DNA of 64,000 nt from Rhodoferax sp. TS-BS-61-7 (lineage in GTDB: Bacteria > Pseudomonadota > Gammaproteobacteria > Burkholderiales > Burkholderiaceae_C): positions 248,001 to 312,000 of the forward strand of contig NZ_PTQY01000001.1 of NCBI RefSeq assembly GCF_002943465.1. The letters are read 5' to 3'. Each line of letters starts with the position of its first letter. Position 1 is the first letter of the stretch. Positions 9,572-17,240 of the stretch are shown here, in pieces. A program made the translations under genes and the position numbers. A model generated the notes under the pieces. It saw nothing but the letters and a program-made list of their open reading frames with translations. It did no database searches and was not told the DNA's origin.

Positions 9572-10078
9572 ATGAGCAATCCCCAAGTCGAACTCCACAT
9601 TACCGGCTACGGCGTCATCACGCTGGAACTGGACGCAGACAAAGCCCCCAAGTCCACCGCCAACTTCCTGGCCTATGTGAACAGGGGCCACTACAACGGC
9701 ACTATCTTCCACCGTGTCATCCCCGGCTTCATGGTGCAAGGCGGCGGCATGGAACCCGGCATGGGCCAAAAATCCACCGATGCGCCCATTGAAAACGAAG
9801 CCAACAACGGCCTGAAAAACAATGTGTACACCGTGGCCATGGCGCGCACCGGCGACCCGCACTCTGCCACCGCCCAGTTCTTCATCAACATCGCCGACAA
9901 CGGTTTCCTGAACCACACCGCGCCCTCCACCCAGGGTTGGGGCTACGCCGTGTTTGGCAAAGTGATTTCGGGCACTGAGGTGGTGGACAAGATCAAGGCC
10001 GTGAAAACGGGCCGCAAGGGCTTCCATGACGACGTGCCGAAAGAAGACGTCATCATCGAAAAAGCCGTCGCACTGTAA
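9572..10078 (+). CDS. ppiB: Cytoplasmic peptidyl-prolyl cis-trans isomerase B
   Basis: 168 residues with no signal peptide and one cyclophilin domain ([45 protein letters not shown]). It starts 3 bases after the upstream paralogue, so the two isomerases are a tandem duplication now split between cytoplasm and periplasm. lpxH follows after 17 bases. Confidence 0.95.
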   Translation: MSNPQVELHITGYGVITLELDADKAPKSTANFLAYVNRGHYNGTIFHRVIPGFMVQGGGMEPGMGQKSTDAPIENEANNGLKNNVYTVAMARTGDPHSATAQFFINIADNGFLNHTAPSTQGWGYAVFGKVISGTEVVDKIKAVKTGRKGFHDDVPKEDVIIEKAVAL

Positions 10079-10095
10079 ACCGCAAGGGCCAGGGG

Positions 10096-10899
10096 ATGGA
10101 ACTACACGCGCCATCCCACTGGCAACGCATCGACGTCATCTCTGACCTGCACCTGCAGGCCAGTGAACCGCAGACCTTCGAGGCTTGGCGCCAGTATCTG
10201 GGCCAGACCACGGCGGATGCGGTTTTTATTTTGGGCGACCTGTTTGAGGTGTGGGTGGGTGACGATGTGCTGACCCAGGCCTCCAGCTTCGAGGCCGAAT
10301 GCAGCCGCGTGCTGCAGCAAACGGCACAGCGCCTGCCCGTTTACCTCATGCACGGCAACCGCGATTTCCTGATGGGCGAGGCCCTGATGCACGCCTGCGG
10401 CGCCACCCTGCTCCCGGACCCCACTGTTTTACAAATGGGCACGGCCCGCTGGCTGCTGAGCCATGGCGATGCCTTGTGCCTGGACGACACCGACTACCAG
10501 GTTTTTCGCACCCAGGTGCGCAGCCCGGAATGGCAACGCACATTCCTGAGCCAGCCCCTGGCTACGCGGCAAGACATCGCCCGCAATCTGCGCAGCCAGA
10601 GCGACGCCAAAAAGCAGTCAGGAACCGAATACGCCGACGTGGACACCCCGGCCGCGCTGCAATGGCTGGCAACTGGAAATGCCCTGCACCTGCTGCACGG
10701 CCATACACACAAACCTGGTTTTCACACGCTCGATGCGACGCATGACCGTACGGTGCTCAGTGATTGGGATTTGGGTGCCACGCCACCGCGGGCCGAGGTG
10801 CTGCGTTTGTCGTGGCGCTCGCAAGCAAAGTCTGGCGTGCAGGTCAACCGCCTGCCCCCCGACAGCCCCGAGATCAGTTCACCCAGGCTTGCGGATTAA
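10096..10899 (+). CDS. lpxH: UDP-2,3-diacylglucosamine diphosphatase
   Basis: 267 residues. LpxH hydrolyses UDP-2,3-diacylglucosamine to lipid X plus UMP in lipid A synthesis at the inner-membrane face. The calcineurin-like metal-binding motifs are intact: ISDLHL, GDLFEVWVGDD, HGNRDF, SHGD and HGHTH. The 3' end overlaps by 26 bases with the convergent HD-GYP gene. Confidence 0.95.
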   Translation: MELHAPSHWQRIDVISDLHLQASEPQTFEAWRQYLGQTTADAVFILGDLFEVWVGDDVLTQASSFEAECSRVLQQTAQRLPVYLMHGNRDFLMGEALMHACGATLLPDPTVLQMGTARWLLSHGDALCLDDTDYQVFRTQVRSPEWQRTFLSQPLATRQDIARNLRSQSDAKKQSGTEYADVDTPAALQWLATGNALHLLHGHTHKPGFHTLDATHDRTVLSDWDLGATPPRAEVLRLSWRSQAKSGVQVNRLPPDSPEISSPRLAD

Positions 10900-12538
10900 C
10901 CTCGTCAATCTGCCAGGGGTCCAGAAACTGCTCGGCATAACGCAGGTAGACCTGCTCCTGCACAAAGATGTCGAACAGGTCGGGGTCAATATGGCCGCCG
11001 GTGCGGAACTTGTGCATGATGCCCATGGCCTGGGATAACTTCATGCCCTGTTTGTAGGGGCGGTCCCGCGCGGTCAGCGCTTCAAAAATATCGGCAATGC
11101 CCATCACCCGTGCCTGTACCGACATCTGCTCGCGCGTCAGCCCCTTGGGGTAACCCTTGCCATCCATACGCTCATGGTGCCCACCTGCGTACTCAGGCAC
11201 ATTCTTCAGGTGTTTGGGCCAGGGCAACTGCTCCAGCATCTTGATAGTGGCGACGATGTGGTAATTGATGGTGTCACGCTCACCTGCGGTCAGTGTGCCG
11301 GCACGGATGGTCAGGTTTTCAATCTCGTCCGCCGTCAGAAAGTCGGACTCCACCCCATCGGTATTGCGCCACAACGTGCCGGTGCCAATCTGGCGCACCC
11401 GCTCGGTGTCGGCGTCTTTCATAAATTCACCACCCTGGTTGGCCTTGCGCAAGAATTCGCGGTCTGCGTCCAGGGCCTCAATAGCTGTACGCGCGCCTGC
11501 CATGATGTCCGCCTCGGCATCAGCCTCGCGTACGTCACGCAGCGCCAGCTGTTCGCGCAGTGCCGCAATTTCCAGGTCGCGCTTGAGCACCTCAAACCGC
11601 GTGTCCACCAGTTGCACGCGGTCAAACAGGGTTTGTAACTTGGTGGCCTTGTCCACCACGTGTACCGGCGTGGTCACCTTGCCGCAGTCGTGTAACAGGC
11701 CTGCAATTTTGAGCTCGTAGCGGTCGCGGTCGTCCATGGTGAAGTCCGCCAGCGGGCCGCTCTGGGTGGTATTCACCGCTTCAGCCAACATCATGGTCAG
11801 CGCGGGCACGCGTTGGCAGTGGCCACCGGTGTAGTGCGATTTTTCGTCGATAGCCAAGTTGATGAGGCTGATGAAAGACTCAAACAAGGCCTCCAACTGC
11901 GTCATCAGGTTGCGGTTGGTGATGGCAATGGCCGCTTGCGAGGCCAGGGACTCGGCCAGGCTTTGGTCGGCACTGGAGAAGGACACCACGGCACCAGTGT
12001 CCGGATGCTTGGCGTTGATCAACTGCAGCACCCCGATCACATCGCCCTCGTGGTCCTTCATGGGCACCGCCAGGAAAGACTGCGAGCGATAACCCGTGCG
12101 TTCATCAAACTGGCGGGTGCCCGAGAAATCGAAGTTGGGCTCGGTATAGGCGTCCGCGATGTTGACCGTCTGGTTGTGCAGCGCTGCGTAGGCGGCCACC
12201 AGCGAGTCGTTGGGCTGCCCCTGCGCATCATGCAGGGGCAGGTTGGGAAAATTAATCGGTTTGCCCGAAGTGCCGCCCATGGCGATATGCAGCGAATCGG
12301 TGCGCAGGATCTCGAAACGGAGTTCCTGCTGGTCATCGGTCACGCGGTAGAGCGTGCCGCCATCGGCATGGGTGATGGTCTTGGCAGCCACCAGAATGCT
12401 TTCCAACAAGCGTGTGATGTCACGCTCTTTGGAAAGTGCCGAGCCAATCGCATTGAGTTGCTCCAGCCTGCGCAGCAGATCGTCCACTGAGTCCACGGTT
12501 TCCCCCTTGGTCAAAGCACCCGCCTGGGCACGGCCCAT
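10874..12538 (-). CDS. GAF / HD-GYP domain protein (c-di-GMP phosphodiesterase candidate)
   Basis: 554 residues. A GAF domain occupies about residues 30-205 (HADGGTLYRV...FLAVPMKDHEGDVIGVLQLIN). An HD-GYP domain follows, with LLHDCGK (His 283, Asp 284) and HHERMDGKGYPKGL (first His 454). The family degrades c-di-GMP to GMP using bound metals. The spacing between HD and HHE is about 170 residues, against roughly 60 in ordinary HD-GYP domains. The extra 110 residues are charged and helical (predicted coiled coil, about 310-415). Catalytic residues are present, so activity is plausible. There is no receiver domain or membrane segment. Confidence 0.85.
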   Translation of the reverse strand: MGRAQAGALTKGETVDSVDDLLRRLEQLNAIGSALSKERDITRLLESILVAAKTITHADGGTLYRVTDDQQELRFEILRTDSLHIAMGGTSGKPINFPNLPLHDAQGQPNDSLVAAYAALHNQTVNIADAYTEPNFDFSGTRQFDERTGYRSQSFLAVPMKDHEGDVIGVLQLINAKHPDTGAVVSFSSADQSLAESLASQAAIAITNRNLMTQLEALFESFISLINLAIDEKSHYTGGHCQRVPALTMMLAEAVNTTQSGPLADFTMDDRDRYELKIAGLLHDCGKVTTPVHVVDKATKLQTLFDRVQLVDTRFEVLKRDLEIAALREQLALRDVREADAEADIMAGARTAIEALDADREFLRKANQGGEFMKDADTERVRQIGTGTLWRNTDGVESDFLTADEIENLTIRAGTLTAGERDTINYHIVATIKMLEQLPWPKHLKNVPEYAGGHHERMDGKGYPKGLTREQMSVQARVMGIADIFEALTARDRPYKQGMKLSQAMGIMHKFRTGGHIDPDLFDIFVQEQVYLRYAEQFLDPWQIDEVNPQAWVN

Positions 12539-12581
12539 TGTTCCACAGGCCCCCCATTGCGCCTATACGGCGCCCGCCGTT

Positions 12582-15323
12582 TTAACGCTTGAGCAACACT
12601 TTGAGCACCGTCTGCAAGCGGCGTGCATCGGCCGCGTTGAACTCGCCCGACAACACCGCTGCAGCGTCCTGGCCCCAGGTCTGGGCGGGGGCGGGGTCGT
12701 TGCGGCGCGTGAGCAATTGCAGCTGCAAGCCCCGGCGTGCATCCAGATGCTCGGCAGGCGTAGGCACTTCGGCCGCCATTTCCAGGCGCAACAAGGATTG
12801 CACCGCTTGTGGCTTGGCAGTGCCCTCCACGGCCTTCACCCACACCGTGCGGTTTTGGGCTGCGGCACGGCTGCCCAACTCTTGGGCTGCGGGCACCAGC
12901 GTGGCGTCGCGCTTTTCCCATGCAGCGAGCAGTTGGGTCAGTGCTTCGCCATGGGCCTGGGCGGCCAGTTTCTTCAAAGCCAGTTGGGCGTGTTCCAGCG
13001 CATCACGCTGGGCACGGAAGGCGGTGTCACCCAAACGCGGGGCAGCAGGTGCGTAGCTGCGGTCACCACGATCACCTCGGTCGTCGCGACGCGGGCCGCG
13101 GTCACCCCAGGGAGCTGCGGCGCCATCACGACCACCGCGTCCGGCACCGCCGTCCTTGCGGTCGCCAAATTTGCCACCACGACCGGGAGCGGCGGGTGCT
13201 TCTTTTTTCATGCCGGGGCGGTCGTCGCCACGCACGGCCACCACGGGTTTGGGTGCTGGCTTGGCAGGGGCGGCAGGCGCCACCGGGGCTTCCGGCACAA
13301 CGATTTCCGTCGAAACGTCGGCCTCGGCATCACCATCCGCTATCGATTCAGTAGCTGCTTGCGCAGACTCCACGGGGGCTGGAGCCATATTCGGCGCCTC
13401 AGCAGCTGCAGACTGGGCAGCCTGCTCTTGCGCACCGGCAGCTGTCACTTCGGCCTGCGCCTGGGCTTGGCCTTGCAAAGCGGCTTCCAGTGCAGCCATG
13501 GCGGCGCGAATCGCTTGGGCGTCGCCCGACGCGTTGGCAGCTTCCAGTGCTTTGGCCGCGTCCAGCACCATGCGGTCACGTGCACCCAGTGCGGTTTCGG
13601 CCTTTTCACGCTCGGTGGTTTTGCGGTTGAAGGCGTCGTCAATCGGTTTGCGGAACGCATCCCACAGTTTTTGCTCCTGACGGCGGTCGATCGGCACCGC
13701 ATGGGCCTGCGCCTGCCAGCGCTGTTGCAGCGCCTTGACGGCGTCGATGCGCAGCACCGGCGCGGCGCCCAGCACCTTGGCTTCTTCAATCATGGCGTGG
13801 CGGGCGGCCAGGCTTTGGGCCTGCAGGGCTTCCAGCGGTGCCGCGGCGTTGGCGATGGCGGCTTTCCACAGCGGCTGCAGCTCGGCAAACACCTTTTCGC
13901 CCACGTGTCCACCTTCGCGCCAGCGGTCGCCAAACTGGTGCAGGATGCGGTTGAAACCCTTCCAGTCATCGTCCAGCGCGGTGCGGTTGGCCTCGGCCCA
14001 GGCGTTGACCTCGGCAATCAGCGCCAGGCGCTGGGCCTTGTGCTCGGCGGATTCTGCCTTGACCTTCTCCAGCCAGCCCTCGACCACCTTGTAGGCCTCG
14101 TTGCAGGCTTCGTCAAAACGCTTCCACAGCGCGTGGTTGGGCACGCCGCCTTGGTCGGTTTGTTTCCACTGGTCGCGCAGGATGCGCAGGGTTTCCTGCA
14201 TCTTGCGTCCGCCAATGGCTTGGCCTTCGGGGCGCTTAAGCAGGCCTTCGGCTTTGGTGACCAGCTCATCGCGGATCTGGTCGGCGCGCCAGCGCTGCCA
14301 GCCTTCCAGTTCACCCGCCGCAGCCAGTGCGGCGTGGGCCTGGTTTTCCAGTTTGCCGTCAATGACCTTGCCAAATTCCTTGAGCGCATTACGCAGTGCA
14401 TTGGCCGCACCGGCGCTGGCCTTGCCGTGGCCCTCGGCCACTTCCTGTTCCAGCGTGGTCAGCGCAGCGCGCACGGCAGTGCTCGCCTGGGCGCGCACTT
14501 CGGGGTCCACCTTGGGTTTGGCCTGTTTAGCCGGTGCCTCGGCGGGCACGCCGCGCGCGGCGCGCAGTTCGTCCGCCCACACGGGCACGGGCGGCAAGGG
14601 TGCGCTGGCGTCGGCCGCAGCGGCCACGGCCAAGTTCAGGGCCGCCTGAAAAGCATCCCACACCACCAGCAGCTGGCCGCGCGAGGCGTCCAGCAATGGT
14701 GGGAATTTGAGGTCCACACTGGCCCAGCTGGCATGCGCCACCAGGGCGGTGGCCTGGGTTTGCCAGTGGTCCACGTCAACCCGCAGGGCATCCAGCGCGG
14801 CCTGGGCATCGCCCCAGGGTTTGGTGGACAGCACTTCAATCCGCTGGGCCAACAACACCGCGGCTTCACGCTGCACCTGAACCTGGTGCTGCAAGTCTTC
14901 GATACCACGCACACGTTCGGCCAACTGGGTTTTCAGGGTGGCCAGGGGCTCTTTGCTCAGGGGTGCGCCGGCTTTGGCGGCGTCACGCTGCCAGGCCAGG
15001 GCGTCGGCAATATTGAGTTTGGCGGTGTCGATGAGGGCCTGGGCACGGGCTGCCCACTCGGCGGCCAACAGCTCTTGGCCCTTGGAGCGCTTGGCTTCGT
15101 CCAGACGCTCGCGCACCAGCTTGGCGGCGCCCTTGTCTTTGACGCTGAGCTCGCGGAACACCTCGGCCAGCAGATCGGCGCCGGGGTTGCCCTGCAGCCA
15201 CTCCCGGATGCGGGAGGCCCGGTCGCCTGCGGTTGCGGCGGTGAATGCGCCGCCGGTCAGGCTGTCCAGTTGGGCAATGTCGAGGTGTTTGGCGGAGTTG
15301 GACGAGGTCACAGTGGGTAGCAA
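12582..15323 (-). CDS. Large DUF349 repeat protein with RG-rich disordered segment
   Basis: Up to 913 residues, Ala-rich and almost entirely helical. Several DUF349-like helical repeats are visible (for example LRDQWKQTDQGGVPNHALWKRFDEACNEAY and, near 570-600, LQQRWQAQAHAVPIDRRQEQKLWDAFRK). From about residue 640 to 760 it is low-complexity, ending in an Arg/Gly/Asp-rich stretch (GRGGKFGDRKDGG, GDRGPRRDDRGDRGD) typical of RNA-binding disordered regions. A helical C-terminal domain follows. Function unknown. No signal peptide or membrane span is seen. The start is uncertain: TTG 15323 or GTG 15311, neither with a good Shine-Dalgarno. A dispersed-repeat copy lies in the coding sequence. Confidence 0.75.
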   Translation of the reverse strand: MLPTVTSSNSAKHLDIAQLDSLTGGAFTAATAGDRASRIREWLQGNPGADLLAEVFRELSVKDKGAAKLVRERLDEAKRSKGQELLAAEWAARAQALIDTAKLNIADALAWQRDAAKAGAPLSKEPLATLKTQLAERVRGIEDLQHQVQVQREAAVLLAQRIEVLSTKPWGDAQAALDALRVDVDHWQTQATALVAHASWASVDLKFPPLLDASRGQLLVVWDAFQAALNLAVAAAADASAPLPPVPVWADELRAARGVPAEAPAKQAKPKVDPEVRAQASTAVRAALTTLEQEVAEGHGKASAGAANALRNALKEFGKVIDGKLENQAHAALAAAGELEGWQRWRADQIRDELVTKAEGLLKRPEGQAIGGRKMQETLRILRDQWKQTDQGGVPNHALWKRFDEACNEAYKVVEGWLEKVKAESAEHKAQRLALIAEVNAWAEANRTALDDDWKGFNRILHQFGDRWREGGHVGEKVFAELQPLWKAAIANAAAPLEALQAQSLAARHAMIEEAKVLGAAPVLRIDAVKALQQRWQAQAHAVPIDRRQEQKLWDAFRKPIDDAFNRKTTEREKAETALGARDRMVLDAAKALEAANASGDAQAIRAAMAALEAALQGQAQAQAEVTAAGAQEQAAQSAAAEAPNMAPAPVESAQAATESIADGDAEADVSTEIVVPEAPVAPAAPAKPAPKPVVAVRGDDRPGMKKEAPAAPGRGGKFGDRKDGGAGRGGRDGAAAPWGDRGPRRDDRGDRGDRSYAPAAPRLGDTAFRAQRDALEHAQLALKKLAAQAHGEALTQLLAAWEKRDATLVPAAQELGSRAAAQNRTVWVKAVEGTAKPQAVQSLLRLEMAAEVPTPAEHLDARRGLQLQLLTRRNDPAPAQTWGQDAAAVLSGEFNAADARRLQTVLKVLLKR
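13339..13386 (+). repeat. Dispersed 47-bp element, copy 2 (inside DUF349 gene)
   Basis: GCTAT at the left end, AGTAGC 8 bases later, TGCTTGCGCA, then GGGGGCTGGAGCC at the right end. It is read in the DUF349 protein as VESAQAATESIA, the same reading frame as the tilS copy. Confidence 0.75.
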
Positions 15324-15458
15324 TCAGGGTTGGTAAACAAAAATACAGCCGGGTATTTTCGCCTCGAAATGCCCTGCCCCTTCCGTTTTTTACTGCACCA
15401 CGGTTACCAACACCAAATTGTGCGGCTGCTGCACACCCAGATTTATAAGAAAAGTAGC

Positions 15459-15503
15459 CATAACGCTTATGGAATATGCGCAAGCAGCTCCTTTATTGAT
15501 AGC
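15459..15503 (-). repeat. Dispersed 47-bp element, copy 3 (intergenic, inverted)
   Basis: On the minus strand it reads GCTAT, GGAGCTGCTTGCGCATATTC, then CATAAGCGTTATG. It lies in the non-coding leader region about 135 bases upstream of the DUF349 gene. Confidence 0.75.
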
Positions 15504-15560
15504 AAACAAAGGTGCCGAACTGGCTCCATGTCTTTGGCGACAAACCCTGACTTTCCCTAG

Positions 15561-15592
15561 AGAGACGCATATGCCTCTATATATAGAGACGC
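15561..15592. repeat. Perfect 14-bp palindrome flanked by direct repeats
   Basis: CTCTATATATAGAG (15575-15588) is a perfect inverted repeat. AGAGACGC occurs at 15561-15568 and again at 15585-15592. It could be an operator or a promoter region for the minus-strand leader. Nothing further is visible. Confidence 0.5.
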
Positions 15593-15631
15593 GTTCGCTT
15601 GGCGGAGCGTGTTCTGGGCAGAAGGCAAGGG

Positions 15632-15674
15632 CAAAAGAAAGCCCGACAGAAGTCTGAACAGACCGCTGCCGGGC
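15632..15674 (-). terminator. Strong Rho-independent terminator, minus strand
   Basis: CTGCCGGGC (15666-15674) pairs with GCCCGACAG (15641-15649) with one wobble. An inner GTCTG/CAGAC stem (15652-15663) continues it. On the minus strand it ends in TTTCTTTTG. No annotated gene lies upstream on that strand, so it must end a non-coding transcript or attenuate the DUF349 leader. Confidence 0.8.
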
Positions 15675-15872
15675 TCGATGGCTGACCGAAGGTCCATGCC
15701 ATCACGGGTTGTCGCAGGGGAGCGTACTGTCCCACCACGAACATGAAGCAATAGATTGCCTCCTTGGGGTTACCGGGGCCGCTTTATCACGGTGCCTGAA
15801 GCACGGACTGGCTACTGCCGGTAAAACGCCTGAATGTTCAGGCCCACGCAGTCTAGGCACGAGGCTCGGCAG
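15666..15872. ncRNA. Structured RNA candidate (6S-like or attenuator leader)
   Basis: CTGCCGGGCTCG (15666-15677) pairs with CGAGGCTCGGCAG (15860-15872), closing a segment of about 207 nt. Inside are GATGGC/GCCATC with GACC/GGTC (15677-15703), TTACCGG/CCGGTAA (15770-15824) enclosing GTGC/GCAC, and GCCTGA/TCAGGC (15828-15843). This density of nested helices in a gene-free region suggests a functional RNA. Read on the plus strand, the layout (long closing stem, small hairpin about 29 nt from the 3' end, TAAAAC before it) recalls 6S RNA. Read on the minus strand, the 3' closing arm is shared with the terminator at 15632-15674, as in an attenuator. RNase P, tmRNA and SRP motifs are absent. Strand undecided. 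Confidence 0.5.
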
Positions 15873-15990
15873 TTTCAAATCAAAGTTTCAATGGCCTACC
15901 GTCTGTCGATTGGCGGCTTAAGGCCAATGCTCTAAATGCGCAAAACTGCCAATTTTTTGGCAAAAACAGCCCAAAAACAAACCAATAAAT

Positions 15991-16010
15991 ATATCAAATT
16001 AACTTGATAT
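15991..16010. promoter_or_regulatory. Operator-like palindrome upstream of the lytic transglycosylase promoter
   Basis: A 20-base near-palindrome: ATATCAA and TTGATAT arms flank a TTAA centre, with one non-complementary position pair. It ends 2 bases before a -35 hexamer, a position suited to regulator binding. The regulator is unknown. Confidence 0.5.
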
Positions 16011-16012
16011 GG

Positions 16013-16042
16013 TTGACCGTGCATATTAAAGCCACCTAGAAT
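16013..16042 (+). promoter_or_regulatory. Sigma-70 promoter candidate
   Basis: TTGACC (16013-16018) and TAGAAT (16037-16042) are separated by 18 bases. They lie about 185 bases before the transglycosylase start, leaving a long 5' leader. Confidence 0.6.
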
Positions 16043-16227
16043 CCGCCCATCCCAAGTTTTGACTAGGGATTACCCGCCCCGCTGCCGAACCCGGCATATT
16101 CAAATCGCTGCACATGTCGAGACGACGCCGCAGGATATTGATAGCGTACCAACCCAAACGAGGTGTCCGAACCGCCCCGCTGTATTGCAGCGCCAAGGTC
16201 CTGGCCCCCGCCAAAGAAGGAAGAGCT

Positions 16228-17052
16228 ATGACAGCGACTCAACAATTCACCCAGGGCCTTCGCATCGTTGCGAAAGACATCGCCCAAGGTTTCTTCGAAA
16301 TTACCCACAACGGCTTCGCCCTCCTCGGCTTGGCTGTCATGTTTGCCGCCATCACCCTGACGGCACGTCCCGAAATCCGCCAAGCCGGCGAACTCCAGCT
16401 CATGGGCTGGCTGCAAAACCGCCACGTGGTATCCACCGGCATTGCCACAGAACCTGACGCCGTGGAGCGCGCCACCGCAGCCAACCCGCAGGCCCTGCCC
16501 AAGCAGCAAGCGGCTGTGGCGTTTTGGCTGAGCAAAAAGTACAGCGTGGCCCCCGAGCCACTGAGCGCACTGGTGGCCGAGGCGTATGAGATTGGCCAAC
16601 GTACCAAGCTGGACCCCACCCTCATTCTGGCCATCATGGCTATTGAGTCGGGTTTCAACCCCTTTGCCCAGAGCCACGTGGGTGCCCAGGGCCTGATGCA
16701 GGTCATGACCAAGGTGCACAGCGACAAGTACGAAGGTTTTGGCGGCAAACATGCCGCGTTTGACCCCGTGTCCAACTTGCGTGTGGGTGTAAAGGTGCTG
16801 CAGGAATGTATTGCCCGCGCCGGCTCCATCGAGGGTGGCCTCAAGTACTACGTGGGTGCCGCCAACCTGGAAGACGACGGTGGTTATGCTGCAAAGGTGA
16901 TGGCAGAACACGCCCGCCTGCAGTCTGTCGCCACAGGCAAACCCATGCCCTTGGCCGCGCCGCCAGTCACCTCAGTGCCTGTCAAGCTGCCTGCGCCCGA
17001 AACAGCACAGCCGGTTGGCGTGGAAAACGTCGCCCACCTGGCCAACTCCTGA
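16228..17052 (+). CDS. Membrane-anchored lytic transglycosylase (SLT domain)
   Basis: 274 residues. An N-terminal hydrophobic helix (about 27-47, FALLGLAVMFAAITL) probably anchors the protein in the inner membrane facing the periplasm. An SLT/Slt70-type goose-lysozyme-like domain spans about residues 105-230. The catalytic Glu lies in AIMAIESGFNPFAQS, followed by VGAQGLMQVM and a GLKYYVGA segment. It should cleave the MurNAc-GlcNAc bond with 1,6-anhydro product formation. The C-terminal tail is Pro-rich. ATG 16228 has AAGGAAG upstream. A ZTP-type riboswitch and glyA follow on the same strand. Confidence 0.88.
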   Translation: MTATQQFTQGLRIVAKDIAQGFFEITHNGFALLGLAVMFAAITLTARPEIRQAGELQLMGWLQNRHVVSTGIATEPDAVERATAANPQALPKQQAAVAFWLSKKYSVAPEPLSALVAEAYEIGQRTKLDPTLILAIMAIESGFNPFAQSHVGAQGLMQVMTKVHSDKYEGFGGKHAAFDPVSNLRVGVKVLQECIARAGSIEGGLKYYVGAANLEDDGGYAAKVMAEHARLQSVATGKPMPLAAPPVTSVPVKLPAPETAQPVGVENVAHLANS

Positions 17053-17076
17053 GCGCGCTCGGTTAAACTCCTGCCT

Positions 17077-17232
17077 GCACGCAACTGGCGATAGGCGCCG
17101 GGCCCTTCAAGGCCCATTGGCGCTGACGTGGGACACCACTGGGAAGCGTGCCGCAAGCCTTTTCGGGCTTGTGATCAGCCGTTCGCCTGGGCAGCCCTGT
17201 GTCTTTCAGACCCACAGGCCCTTTGTCTTTTA
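17077..17232 (+). promoter_or_regulatory. ZTP (pfl-type) riboswitch upstream of glyA
   Basis: The P1 stem GCACGC (17077-17082) pairs with GCGTGC (17146-17151). The aptamer contains AACTGGCG, CACCACTGGGAAGCG, and the conserved 3' module CCGTTCGCCTGGGCA (17180-17193), matching the known ZTP aptamer pattern (ACUGGCG ... CCGGGGAGCG ... CCGCCUGGGCA). CCTGTG/CACAGG followed by CCCTTTGTCTTTT (to 17232) forms a terminator-like expression platform ending 8 bases before the glyA ATG. ZTP riboswitches turn on purine/one-carbon genes when the purine intermediate ZTP accumulates for lack of 10-formyl-THF. glyA is a standard target. Confidence 0.88.
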
Positions 17233-17240
17233 GGACTGCC

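Noticed and set aside
11478..11500. Possible further copy of the dispersed element in the HD-GYP gene (CAATAGCTGTACGCGCGCC)
   Set aside because: Only the centre is similar; neither end motif is present, so chance cannot be excluded.
13050..13215. Repetitive GGTCACCACGATCACC-type sequence, considered as a CRISPR or minisatellite
   Set aside because: It is coding sequence for the RG/RD-rich segment of the DUF349 protein. Units are irregular and there are no spacers.
12354..15320. A 988-codon open frame on the plus strand antisense to the DUF349 gene
   Set aside because: It arises from GC-rich codon bias of the real gene. It has low-complexity His/Gly/Ala composition, no domains and no ribosome binding site.
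15666..15872. Assignment of the structured region to RNase P RNA, tmRNA or a retron ncRNA
   Set aside because: The RNase P core GAGGAAAGUCC and a tmRNA tag/CCA end are absent, and there is no reverse transcriptase gene nearby.
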